Assembly: GCF_006540305.1 (NCBI RefSeq) | Contig: NZ_BJOR01000001.1 | Span: forward strand, 3,906,001-3,970,000 | Length of the DNA: 64,000 nt | DNA from: Streptomyces sp. 6-11-2 | GTDB lineage: Bacteria; Actinomycetota; Actinomycetes; Streptomycetales; Streptomycetaceae | Direction of reading: 5' to 3' | Part shown: in pieces, positions 39,625 to 47,714 of the stretch | How positions within the stretch are numbered: the first letter of the stretch is position 1 | Layout of the letters: every line of letters begins with the position of its first letter | Program-made: the position numbers and the translations under genes | Notes under the pieces: model-generated | Databases searched by the model: none | What the model saw: the letters and a program-made list of their open reading frames with translations, nothing else | Told to the model about the DNA's origin: nothing

Positions 39625-40491
39625 TCAGAATTGACTCCAGGGCCAGCGCACGCGCCGGGGAGCCGCCGGGCCTCCGGCCGAGGTAATCGAGGGGCACGTA
39701 TGTCCGGACTGATCGACACCACGGAGATGTATCTCCGCACCATCCTCGAGCTGGAGGAGGAAGGCGTCGTCCCCATGCGCGCCCGGATCGCGGAGCGCCT
39801 GGACCAGAGCGGGCCGACGGTGAGCCAGACGGTCGCGCGGATGGAGCGCGACGGACTTGTCTCGGTGGCCAGCGACCGGCATCTGGAGCTCACGGGCGAG
39901 GGCCGCCGGCTGGCCACGCGCGTGATGCGCAAGCACCGGCTCGCCGAGTGCCTGCTGGTCGACGTGATCGGCCTGGAGTGGGAGCAGGTGCACGCCGAGG
40001 CCTGCCGCTGGGAGCACGTGATGAGCGAGGCCGTCGAGCGCAGGGTTCTGGAGCTGCTGCGGCACCCGACCGAGTCGCCGTACGGCAACCCGATCCCGGG
40101 CCTGGAGGAGCTGGGCGAGAAGGACGGCGCCGACCCGTTCCTGGACGAGGGGATGGTGTCGCTGGCCGACCTGGACCCGGGGGCCGACGGCAAGACGGTG
40201 GTCGTCCGCCGGATCGGCGAGCCGATCCAGACGGACGCGCAGCTGATGTACACGCTGCGCCGCGCGGGCGTGCAGCCCGGCTCGGTGGTCAGCGTGACGG
40301 AGTCGGCGGGCGGTGTGCTGGTCGGCAGCAGCGGCGAGGCGGCGGAGCTGGACACGGAGGTCGCCTCCCACGTCTTCGTCGCCAAGCGCTGAGCGGGCCG
40401 CCCGTCCGGGCCGCCCGTCCCCCGTCCGTGGTTCAGCGCGTCGAAGCGCAGCGCGTGGGCGCCGGGCGTGCGAGGCTGTCGCGAGAGGCAT
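39625..40491 (-). CDS. Antisense ORF spanning dmdR1 (adm-like)
   Basis: A 288-codon open frame covers dmdR1 completely on the opposite strand. On its own such an ORF would be dismissed as a GC-bias shadow, but in S. coelicolor the antiparallel gene adm opposite dmdR1 is reported to make a protein affecting antibiotic and siderophore production. The composition here (Arg, His, Ala, Gln-rich with no fold I recognise) gives no independent support. A 257-codon frame in another register (39612-40385) is an alternative. Confidence 0.35.
   Translation of the reverse strand: MPLATASHARRPRAALRRAEPRTGDGRPGRAARSALGDEDVGGDLRVQLRRLAAAADQHTARRLRHADHRAGLHARAAQRVHQLRVRLDRLADPADDHRLAVGPRVQVGQRHHPLVQERVGAVLLAQLLQARDRVAVRRLGRVPQQLQNPALDGLAHHVLPAAGLGVHLLPLQADHVDQQALGEPVLAHHARGQPAALARELQMPVAGHRDKSVALHPRDRLAHRRPALVQALRDPGAHGDDAFLLQLEDGAEIHLRGVDQSGHTCPSITSAGGPAAPRRVRWPWSQF
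39700..40392 (+). CDS. dmdR1: Iron-dependent DtxR/IdeR-family repressor DmdR1
   Basis: A 230-residue protein with the DtxR order: winged HTH 1-73 (STEMYLRTI-like DTTEMYLRTILELEEEG; SGPTVSQTVARMERDG), metal-binding/dimer domain about 74-140 (KHRLAECLL; CRWEHVMSEAVE provides Cys, Glu and His ligands) and a C-terminal SH3-like domain. It represses siderophore and iron-uptake genes with Fe2+ as co-repressor. GAGGGGC lies just upstream of ATG 39700. The gene is preceded by an unusual structured leader and covered by an antisense ORF. Confidence 0.95.
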   Translation: MSGLIDTTEMYLRTILELEEEGVVPMRARIAERLDQSGPTVSQTVARMERDGLVSVASDRHLELTGEGRRLATRVMRKHRLAECLLVDVIGLEWEQVHAEACRWEHVMSEAVERRVLELLRHPTESPYGNPIPGLEELGEKDGADPFLDEGMVSLADLDPGADGKTVVVRRIGEPIQTDAQLMYTLRRAGVQPGSVVSVTESAGGVLVGSSGEAAELDTEVASHVFVAKR

Positions 40492-40536
40492 AGGGCTTGA
40501 AGGGGTGGGGGAGAATGTGGCGGAGATGTGGGGAGA

Positions 40537-40562
40537 GCCCCGGCGCCGTGCGGCGCCGGGGC
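40537..40562 (+). terminator. Strong hairpin downstream of dmdR1
   Basis: GCCCCGGCGCC at 40537-40547 and GGCGCCGGGGC at 40552-40562 pair perfectly over 11 GC-rich bases with a GTGC loop. It lies about 145 bases after the dmdR1 stop. Confidence 0.6.
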
Positions 40563-40710
40563 CTGTCCTCCCCTTCGACGACCCGGAGCCCCGAGCTCTC
40601 AGGGTCGTCCCCCTCGGACCCCTTTTCCCCGAGTGGTCCGCCTCCCGTTGAAGATCTCCCCAGGGGGGCGGCGATCAATCCTGGCCAGGTGTCACTCGAA
40701 CGAGGGGTGT

Positions 40711-40746
40711 TGGTGACGGAGTCACCATTTTCGAATAAGTATTCGA
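40711..40746 (+). promoter_or_regulatory. Paired palindromes upstream of the hydrolase-methyltransferase pair
   Basis: TGGTGAC-gga-GTCACCA at 40711-40727 (7-bp perfect arms) is followed after three bases by TCGAATA-ag-TATTCGA at 40731-40746 (7-bp perfect arms). TAGCCT at 40747-40752 could be the -10. Two different perfect palindromes side by side suggest two regulators. The second resembles an SOS box but breaks its GAAC/GTTC core. Confidence 0.6.
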
Positions 40747-40847
40747 TAGCCTGAGTGTCTGCGCATCAGGGCCCCGGGGCCCGCGCTCCAGAATGTGCAC
40801 GACGGCATACGGAAGCTGAACACGGTTCCAGGGGGGTGCCAGGACCA

Positions 40848-41750
40848 ATGGTGCGGCGCATCGACGTGACCGGGTCGGGCGGTGTACGGCTCGCTGCCTG
40901 GGAGTTCGCCGAGCCCCCGAAGGCCGTGCCGGGGCAGGTGAGGGAGCGGACACCGGTCGGGTCCGGCGCCGGACCCGACCGGACCGACGGAGTGCTGTTA
41001 CTGCACGGTCTCATGGGCCGTGCCTCGCACTGGGCCGCCACCGCCCGCTGGCTCTCCGGGCGGCATCGCGCCGTCGCCCTCGACCAGCGCGGGCACGGCC
41101 AGAGCGAGAAGCTGCCGCAGGCCGCCTACGGCCGCGAGGCCTACGTGGACGACGCCGAGGCCGCCCTCGAACAGCTCGGGCTCGGCCCGGCCGTCGTCAT
41201 CGGGCACGCGATGGGCGCGCTGACCGCCTGGCAGCTCGCCGCCCGCCGCCCCGACCTGGTGCGCGCCGTGATCATCTGCGACATGCGGGCCTCCGCACTC
41301 GGCGCCGCCTCCCAGCGGGAGTGGGAGGACTGGTTCCGGGCCTGGCCGGTGCCGTTCGCCGCCCTCGCCGACGTACGGAAGTGGTTCGGCGAGGACGATC
41401 CCTGGGTGGAACGCCCGAACCCGGCACGCGGCGCGTTCTACGCCGAGGTCATGCACGAGAGCGCGGACGGCTGGCGTCCCGTCTTCGAACCGCAGCAGAT
41501 GCTGACCTCCCGCGAGGCCTGGGTGTACGACGCCCACTGGGAGGAGCTGGCCCAGGTCCGCTGCCCGGCCCTCGTGGTCCGGGGCCTGGACGGCGAACTC
41601 GGCCGGGCCGAGGCCCAGGAGATGGTCCGCGTCCTGCCGCGCGGGGAGTACGCGGAGGTGGCCGACGCCGGTCACCTCGTCCACTACGACCAGCCGGAGG
41701 CCTGGCGCACAGCCATCGAGCCGTTCCTGGAGGCGGTGCTCACGGGATGA
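40848..41750 (+). CDS. Alpha/beta-hydrolase fold protein lacking the nucleophile serine
   Basis: A 300-residue protein with the alpha/beta-hydrolase order: oxyanion HG (LLLHGLMGRASHW), LDQRGHGQSE, elbow VVIGHAMGALTAW, acid VRGLDGELG and base DAGHLVHYD. The elbow reads G-H-A-M-G with Ala121 where Ser is expected (GCG for TCG). Catalytic Asp and His remain. It may be a non-hydrolytic member (binding, lyase or cofactor-free oxygenase role) or recently inactivated. ATG 40848 follows AGGA; the stop overlaps the methyltransferase start (ATGA). Confidence 0.85.
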   Translation: MVRRIDVTGSGGVRLAAWEFAEPPKAVPGQVRERTPVGSGAGPDRTDGVLLLHGLMGRASHWAATARWLSGRHRAVALDQRGHGQSEKLPQAAYGREAYVDDAEAALEQLGLGPAVVIGHAMGALTAWQLAARRPDLVRAVIICDMRASALGAASQREWEDWFRAWPVPFAALADVRKWFGEDDPWVERPNPARGAFYAEVMHESADGWRPVFEPQQMLTSREAWVYDAHWEELAQVRCPALVVRGLDGELGRAEAQEMVRVLPRGEYAEVADAGHLVHYDQPEAWRTAIEPFLEAVLTG

Positions 41751-42592
41751 GTGCCGCTCCCACGCCCCTCGCCGTGCCGACGGCCGTCCAGGAGGCGTTC
41801 CTGAAGGCCTTCCACGCCGAGCGCCCGGCGGTCACCGCGGACGCCTTCCTCGCCGGGCGGGCGCCCGACGGGCGCTCCAGCTACGAGATCCTGAGCGACC
41901 GGGTGGCCGGAGCCCGGCGGGTTCTGGACCTCGGCTGCGGCGACGGCGTACTGCTGGACCTGCTGGCCCGCACCGAGGGGCGGCGGCTCGCCGGTGTGGA
42001 CCTCTCGCCCGAGGCGCTGGCCCTGGCCCGGCGCCGCCCGTCCCTGCGTGCCACCGCGCTGGCCCAGGCCAGGGCACAGAGGTTGCCCTTCGCCGGCGGG
42101 GCCTTCGACGCCTGCGTCTGCCACATGGCGCTGATGCTGATGGGCGACGTCGACCGGGTCGCGGCGGAGACGGCCCGGGTGCTGTCGCCCGGCGGTGTCC
42201 TGGCCTGCGTGGTCGGCGGCGGTCCTCTCGGCGGGGAGGCGTACGAGCTGTTCAGCGGTCTGCTGAAGGCCGCCGTCCAGCGGGCGCCCGCCGAGCAGCG
42301 CATTCCGCCGCTGGGGGACCGCAGGACCCGCAGCCACGAGGGGCTCGGCGCGATCCTGGAGCCGGCCGGATTCGGCGCTCCGGACCGGGAGACCGTACCG
42401 ATCGACCTGAGCGGACCGGTGGACCAGGTCTGGGCGGCGCTTTCCGGCATTTACGACGTCGGACCGCTCGACCCGGCCGCCGTCTCCCGGCTGAGGGAGA
42501 GCTTCGTGCGGGAGGCGGCCGGGCTCGCCGGGCCGGACGGGCGGGTTCCGTGCGGCTTCGCCGTCCACGTGGTGACCGCCCGCCTGCGCTGA
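41747..42592 (+). CDS. Class I SAM-dependent methyltransferase
   Basis: A 281-residue Rossmann methyltransferase with motif I RVLDLGCGDGVLLDLL, motif II region LAGVDLSPEALALAR, AQRLPFAGGAFDACVCHMALMLM and post-motif LSPGGVLACVV. Substrate unknown. The ATGA overlap with the alpha/beta-hydrolase-fold gene suggests the two act in one pathway. It converges on the ABC permease gene with only 12 bases between. Confidence 0.88.
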   Translation: MSAAPTPLAVPTAVQEAFLKAFHAERPAVTADAFLAGRAPDGRSSYEILSDRVAGARRVLDLGCGDGVLLDLLARTEGRRLAGVDLSPEALALARRRPSLRATALAQARAQRLPFAGGAFDACVCHMALMLMGDVDRVAAETARVLSPGGVLACVVGGGPLGGEAYELFSGLLKAAVQRAPAEQRIPPLGDRRTRSHEGLGAILEPAGFGAPDRETVPIDLSGPVDQVWAALSGIYDVGPLDPAAVSRLRESFVREAAGLAGPDGRVPCGFAVHVVTARLR

Positions 42593-42604
42593 GCGGCCCG
42601 CGCC

Positions 42605-44215
42605 TCAGCCCTTGCTGACCGCCGTGAGGATCTCCGGCAGCCGGGCCGCCGTGCGCGGAGCCGCCAGGCGCAGGCCCAGCAGGGTGATCGCCGCCCCGTA
42701 CGCCGCGCCCACCGGCAGCAGCAGCCGGCTCCAGCTGTCGCCGGTGGCGCTGACGTTCGACCAGATGACGAGGACGATGAACGGCGCGCACAGCAGGGCC
42801 GCCGCGACCATGCCGCCGAAGATGGAGACGAAGGCGAGACCGGCCTGACCGGGGGCCACGTTCTTGTGGCCCTCCTGCGGGATGGAGTACGGGAAGCGGG
42901 CCGACGTCCACGCCCCGGTCGCCAGCATCGCGCCGAGCAGGGCGAAGGACAGGCCGAGCACCTCCGGCAGCCGGCGCCACTCGCCGAGCAGGCCCGCCGT
43001 CAGCACCGTGACCAGGGTGGCGTACGGCAGGGTGATCAGCAGCAGGGCCAGCGCCCGCGCGCGCAGCTCGACGTAGGCGTCCCGCGGGGCCGAGATCGTC
43101 AGCGCGACCAGCCAGAACGCGGAGGTGTCCTGGCCGAACTGGTTGTACATCTGGATGCCGAGCATGCCCGCGGCGAAGCAGGCGAAGTACGGCGAGCCGG
43201 TGCCCTGGACCGCGTTGAACACCGGCACGATCAGCCCGATGGCCAGCGAGGTCACCCAGGCCGCCTTGGTCTTCGGATCGCGCCAGACGTAGCGCAGGCT
43301 GCGCTCCATGACGGTGCCGGTGCGGCCGGCCGGCAGCCACCGCGCCAGGCCGCCGCCCACCCGGGCCCGACCGCGCGCGGGAGCGTCGACGGCTTGCAGG
43401 GTCGAGGAGTCGGGCGAGGTCATCAGCCCGGTCAGGCTGCGCGCCCACACCGCCAGCAGGGCGGCCAGGGCGGCCGCGGTCAGCGCGAGCTGGGCCACCG
43501 CGACGCCGTAGGAGCCCTTGCTCGCCGAGTCCACCGCGCCCACCGCCGAGGCGGGCGGCAGCCACCGCAGCACGTCCGCCACCGGGTCGAGCCGGCCCAG
43601 GCCCGCCGAGCCCAGGCGCTGCATGCCGAAGTTGACGACCTGCGCCCCGATCGCGATGACCAGTCCGCTGAGCACCGCGAGGTCCCGTCCCTTGCGGCTG
43701 GTCAGCAGCCGGATGTTGGCGGTCGCCACGGCCCGCGCGAGGGCCACGCACACCAGCAGCGTGAGGACGAGGGCGAAGACAGCGACGACGGACGCGGCCG
43801 CCCCGCGCGCCACCGAGATCACACATCCCACCAGCAGCAGCACCGTGAACAGCGGCCCGATGCCGACCAGGGACGCCGCGAGCAGCGCGCCGACCAGCGG
43901 CCGCGGCCGCAGCGGCAGCATCACCAGGCGGGTCGGGTCGAGGGTCTCGTCGCCGCTCGGGAAGAACAGCGGCATCACGGCCCAGCCCAGCGCCAGCACG
44001 GCCACGCCCAGGACGGCCACGGAGGCGATGTGCGCGTGGCCGCGCAGCGCGATCAGGCCGGTCATCTGCAACGCGGCGAACAGCAGCGCGACGACGGCCG
44101 AGGCGATGAACGCGGCACGCCGCCCGGCGGACTGCCTGAGCCCGTTGCGCAGCAGCGACAGCTTCAGACGTACGACGACGGGCGTGATCGAGGGGGCCCG
44201 GGTGCCGGCGCTCAC
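42605..44215 (-). CDS. ABC-type exporter, large permease
   Basis: A 536-residue membrane protein with about 12 hydrophobic segments in two halves (about 35-270 and 310-530), separated by a soluble stretch containing VMERSLRYVWRDPKTKAAW. GTG 44215 overlaps the ATPase stop (GTGA), proving it is the transport partner. The long reading frame continuing upstream is the ATPase in another frame. Substrate unknown. Confidence 0.87.
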   Translation of the reverse strand: MSAGTRAPSITPVVVRLKLSLLRNGLRQSAGRRAAFIASAVVALLFAALQMTGLIALRGHAHIASVAVLGVAVLALGWAVMPLFFPSGDETLDPTRLVMLPLRPRPLVGALLAASLVGIGPLFTVLLLVGCVISVARGAAASVVAVFALVLTLLVCVALARAVATANIRLLTSRKGRDLAVLSGLVIAIGAQVVNFGMQRLGSAGLGRLDPVADVLRWLPPASAVGAVDSASKGSYGVAVAQLALTAAALAALLAVWARSLTGLMTSPDSSTLQAVDAPARGRARVGGGLARWLPAGRTGTVMERSLRYVWRDPKTKAAWVTSLAIGLIVPVFNAVQGTGSPYFACFAAGMLGIQMYNQFGQDTSAFWLVALTISAPRDAYVELRARALALLLITLPYATLVTVLTAGLLGEWRRLPEVLGLSFALLGAMLATGAWTSARFPYSIPQEGHKNVAPGQAGLAFVSIFGGMVAAALLCAPFIVLVIWSNVSATGDSWSRLLLPVGAAYGAAITLLGLRLAAPRTAARLPEILTAVSKG

Positions 44216-45009
44216 CGGGAACCGCCGCCCAGCCAATCCAGGTCGGAACCGGCGTCCCGGCTCCGCGCGCCGACGAGTTCGAGGAAGGCCTGCTGAAGGG
44301 TGGGAGCGTCGCCGCGCACCTCGGCGAGGGTGCCCTGGGCTCGGATGCGGCCGGCGGCCATCACGGCCACCCAGTCGCACAGGGACTCGACCAGTTCCAT
44401 GACGTGCGAGGAGAACACGACGGTGGCGCCGGAGCCGGTGTACCGCTCCAGGACGCCGCGGATGGTCTGCGCGGACACCGGGTCGACGCCCTCGAACGGC
44501 TCGTCGAGGAAGAGGACTTCCGGGTTGTGGAGAAGAGCGGAGGCGAGCCCCATCTTCTTGCGCATGCCGGTCGAGTAGTCGACGACGAGCTTGTGCTGGG
44601 CGCCGGCGAGGTCCAGCACGTCCAGCAGCTGCGTGGCCCGCCGGTCCACCTCGTCCCCCGGCAGCCCGCGCAACCGCCCGGAGTACGACAGCAGTTCGCG
44701 GCCCGACAGACGCTCGAAGAGCCGCAGCCCCTCGGGCAGCACGCCGATCCGCGCCTTCACCGCCACCGGGTCCCGCCACACGTCGTGCCCGACGACCTCG
44801 ACGGTGCCCTGGTCGGGCCGGAGCAGTCCGGTCACCATGGAGAGCGTGGTGGTCTTCCCGGCCCCGTTGGGCCCGACCAGCCCGATGAACTTCCCGGCGG
44901 GCAGTTCGAGATCGATCCCGGCGACGGCGACCTGCTGCCCGAACCGCTTCCAGAGCCCCTGCACGCGTACGGCGCTTGTACCCACTACGACTGCTCCCTC
45001 CGTCAGCAT
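44212..45009 (-). CDS. ABC transporter ATP-binding protein
   Basis: A 265-residue ATPase: Walker A LVGPNGAGKTT, Q-loop region, signature YSTGMRKKM, Walker B VLFLDEPFEGVDP, H-loop VVFSSH. It is of the ABC-2/CcmA-like export class. ATG 45009 is listed; GTG 44985, with GGAGGGA upstream, is a good alternative and would start VVGTSAVRVQGLWKRFGQQ one residue on. It forms a two-gene exporter operon with the permease. Confidence 0.92.
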   Translation of the reverse strand: MLTEGAVVVGTSAVRVQGLWKRFGQQVAVAGIDLELPAGKFIGLVGPNGAGKTTTLSMVTGLLRPDQGTVEVVGHDVWRDPVAVKARIGVLPEGLRLFERLSGRELLSYSGRLRGLPGDEVDRRATQLLDVLDLAGAQHKLVVDYSTGMRKKMGLASALLHNPEVLFLDEPFEGVDPVSAQTIRGVLERYTGSGATVVFSSHVMELVESLCDWVAVMAAGRIRAQGTLAEVRGDAPTLQQAFLELVGARSRDAGSDLDWLGGGSR

Positions 45010-45137
45010 GAACCCTACGGGGGAACACCCTGCCCGAGGGGTGCGGGACCGCGCTGATCTGCGGCTCCGCCGGGCCAGGGTTCAGGGCGGGCCGCCACGC
45101 GGGACCGGCGGATGCCGGGGAGCGCGTACCGGAACGG

Positions 45138-45836
45138 CTAACGGTCCCTGCCGCACGCGTACGCCAGCGGCGGGACCAGTTCCCCGACGTCCGGCAGCCA
45201 GCGATTGGCCGGTGTCGGCCGGCAGGCCCACTGCACCGCCCGCGAGCCGCACCGCGTGGGCGGCGCCACCACGTAGGCGCCCTCTCCGAGGGCGGCCAGG
45301 TCGAGCGAGTCCGGCGACCAGCCCAGCTTCCGTACGAGGTCCGGCAGTTTCACGGACGTGCCCGGCAGCACGAAGAACTGCATCCGCCGCTCGGGGGTCA
45401 GGATCACCGGGCCCAGCGCCGACCGCATCCGCTCCAGCCGGGCCAGCGCGAGGAACCCGGCCGTCTCCGGCACGGAGACCGCGTCGAACGTACGGCCCGT
45501 GGGCAGCAGGACCGACGCCGTCGGCTGCTGCTCCCACATCCGGCGCGCCGTGCTCGCGCTGCCGGTCGCCAGGGACGCCCATCCCTCGTGCACCGGATGC
45601 GCGCCGGGCGCAGTGCACCGCGAGTCCCCGCAGGAGCAGCGCTGCACCCCGCCGACCGCCACCAGCCAGGTGCCGGGGAACACGTCCCAGTGGCGTTCCT
45701 CGGTGTAGCGAACGGCTGTCTCCAGCAGCGACTCCCCGCGCTGCTGGGGAATGTGACCGGCCACCAGACCGGCGCTCTGTGCGGCTTCCGCGCCCGCGAT
45801 CTTCTCTTCCACGCCCCACTCAACTGCCGTGCCCAC
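45138..45836 (-). CDS. Bifunctional DNA primase/polymerase (Prim-Pol) N-terminal domain protein
   Basis: A 232-residue protein of the Prim-Pol domain type seen in Streptomyces and phages/plasmids: ETAVRYTEERHWDVFPGTWLV, a Cys-containing segment CSCGDSRCTAPGAHPVHEGW, VLLPTGRTFDAVSVPETAG, and YVVAPPTR near the C-terminus. No helicase or primase C-terminal domain follows. It diverges from an NsdA-like regulator, an arrangement I have seen in Streptomyces. GTG 45836 is the first start; GTG 45812 is also possible. Confidence 0.8.
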   Translation of the reverse strand: MGTAVEWGVEEKIAGAEAAQSAGLVAGHIPQQRGESLLETAVRYTEERHWDVFPGTWLVAVGGVQRCSCGDSRCTAPGAHPVHEGWASLATGSASTARRMWEQQPTASVLLPTGRTFDAVSVPETAGFLALARLERMRSALGPVILTPERRMQFFVLPGTSVKLPDLVRKLGWSPDSLDLAALGEGAYVVAPPTRCGSRAVQWACRPTPANRWLPDVGELVPPLAYACGRDR

Positions 45837-46140
45837 CTGGAGTTACGGGCGGGTCTGGTGGTCGGACGCGCCGGGGAGGAGCACCCCCTCGGTGCCCGGG
45901 GCGCATGGGCGCATGGGTGGGGGCGCGCAGGAGGATCTCCGGCGGTCGCTGGGTAGTTCGGTGGGGGGCGGCATTCGCCTTCACCCCGGCAATCCTCACA
46001 TGTCCCGCATTTTCGGTATGTCCACGGGGCATCGATCTTCACGGCCGGAGTTTTCCGCCGGGGCGCGGATCGCGTCCGGCCGCGCAAGGGCCGTCAACTC
46101 GGTGCGCGGGCAGGCACCGCAGCTTCAGGGGGTTAACGCC
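45837..46140. other. Divergent intergenic region of Prim-Pol and regulator genes
   Basis: 304 bases with no supported gene. An AT-richer stretch at about 45990-46050 probably carries promoters. CAGGGGG at 46125-46131 is the ribosome-binding site of the regulator gene. Confidence 0.5.
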
Positions 46141-47526
46141 ATGGCCGCCAGGCCTCTCGTCGCGCGGCAGCCGAACGAACGGCTGCAGGCGCTCATCCAG
46201 GAAGCGGGCTGCTCGAACGCCGGGCTGGCCCGCAGGGTCAACATGTGCGGCGCCGAGCACGGTCTCGATCTGCGCTACGACAAGACGTCGGTGGCACGCT
46301 GGCTGCGCGGACAGCAACCGCGCGGCCGGGCACCGGCGATCATCGCCGAGGCGCTCGGCCGCAAGCTCGGCCGTACGGTCACGATCGACGAGATCGGCAT
46401 GGCCAACGGCAAGAACCTCGCCTCGGGCGTGGGTCTCCAGTTCTCGCCGACGGTGCTGGGAGCCATCGAGCAGGTCTGCGAGCTGTGGCGCAGCGACGTG
46501 GGCCGCCGGGACTTCCTGTCCGGCTCCGCGGTCGCCGCCTCCGCGCTGGTCGAGCCGAGCCGTGACTGGCTGATCTCCGCGCCGGACCCGCAGGTGGCGC
46601 GGGCGGCGGGGTCGCGGGTGGGCCAGTCCGACGTGGCCGCCGTACGGGCCATGACACAGGCGCTGGTCGACCTGGACCACAGTCACGGCAGCGGGCATGT
46701 GCGACCGGTGGTCGTGCACTACCTCAACAGCGTGGTCTCCGGGCTGCTCGCCGGCTCCTACCGGGAGGCGGTGGGCCGCGATCTGTTCGCCGAGGTCGCC
46801 CGACTCACCGAGCTGGCCGGGTACATGGCCGTCGACACCGGCCAACCGGGCCTGGCCCAGCGGTACTACATCCAGGCGCTGCGGCTCGCCCAGGCGGCCG
46901 GGGACCGCGGCTACGGCGGCTATGTGCTGGCCGCCTCCATGAGCCATCTCGCCGCGCAGCTCGGCAACCCGCGGGAGATCGCGCAGTTGGCGCGTGCGGC
47001 GCAGGAGGGCGCGCGCGGTCGTGTGACGCCGCGCGCGGAGGCGATGTTCCACGCGGCCGAGGCGCGGGGGCACGCCCTCATGGGCGATACGCGGGCGGCC
47101 CAGCTGTCCGCCGGGCGGGCGGTGAGCGCGCTGGAGGCCGCCCAGCCGCGCTCCGGGGACGACCCGGCGTGGATCGCGCACTTCGACGAGGCGTATCTCG
47201 CCGACGAGTTGGCGCACTGCCACCGGGACCTGGGGCAGGCGGAGGCGGCGGCGCGGGCGGCGGAGGAGTCGCTGGCCGGGCATCCCGCGGCGCGGGCGCG
47301 GCGGCGGGCCATCGGCTATGTGCTGCTCGCCACAGCGCAGGTGCAGCAGCGGGAGGTCGAACAGGCCTGCAGCACCGGCCTGAAGGCGGTGGGGCTGCTG
47401 CGGACGCTGCGGTCCAACCGGGGCGCGGAGTACCTGGAGGACTTCCAGCAGCGCCTGGAGCCGTTCCGGGACGAGCCGGTGGTAAGGGAGTTCGGGGCAC
47501 GGCTGGAGACGCGGGTGGCGGCGTGA
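46141..47526 (+). CDS. NsdA-like HTH/TPR transcriptional regulator
   Basis: A 461-residue protein with an atypical N-terminal DNA-binding region (GCSNAGLARRVNMCG; YDKTSVARWLRGQQPRG) and a C-terminal all-helical TPR-like region (about 150-450) with AEMFHAAEARGHALMG-like repeats. This layout is that of the NsdA/NsdB group, which delay sporulation and antibiotic production in Streptomyces. The exact paralogue is uncertain. ATG 46141 follows CAGGGGG. Confidence 0.82.
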   Translation: MAARPLVARQPNERLQALIQEAGCSNAGLARRVNMCGAEHGLDLRYDKTSVARWLRGQQPRGRAPAIIAEALGRKLGRTVTIDEIGMANGKNLASGVGLQFSPTVLGAIEQVCELWRSDVGRRDFLSGSAVAASALVEPSRDWLISAPDPQVARAAGSRVGQSDVAAVRAMTQALVDLDHSHGSGHVRPVVVHYLNSVVSGLLAGSYREAVGRDLFAEVARLTELAGYMAVDTGQPGLAQRYYIQALRLAQAAGDRGYGGYVLAASMSHLAAQLGNPREIAQLARAAQEGARGRVTPRAEAMFHAAEARGHALMGDTRAAQLSAGRAVSALEAAQPRSGDDPAWIAHFDEAYLADELAHCHRDLGQAEAAARAAEESLAGHPAARARRRAIGYVLLATAQVQQREVEQACSTGLKAVGLLRTLRSNRGAEYLEDFQQRLEPFRDEPVVREFGARLETRVAA

Positions 47527-47714
47527 CCGCGCGTCCGTGTTCTCCCTTCTCGTGTTCTTCGTGAGACCTGGGACATCAACAGCGTGCCGCGGGCGGGTTT
47601 TGTTACTGCCGTCACAGGGAAGGAGGTCTCGTCCCCTGCTGCGTGGCACGGGGCTCGGGGGACCCGGTAGCGTGAGCCGACGATTCCGAAGGTCCCCCAT
47701 TCGTAGGAGTCCCG

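Larger units (their letters stand above)
40393..40847. other. Intergenic region between dmdR1 and hydrolase
   Basis: 455 bases with no supported gene. It carries a strong hairpin at 40537-40562, a second 8-bp arm pair GACGACCC/GGGTCGTC at 40577-40609, and two adjacent operator-like palindromes at 40711-40746. Confidence 0.6.

Noticed and set aside
40731..40746. SOS (LexA) box
   Set aside because: The palindrome TCGAATA-ag-TATTCGA lacks the GAAC...GTTC core needed by actinobacterial LexA, and no repair gene follows.
42605..45028. An apparent 807-residue ABC fusion protein
   Set aside because: The N-terminal part is the ATPase gene in another frame; the permease begins at GTG 44215 and overlaps the ATPase stop as GTGA.
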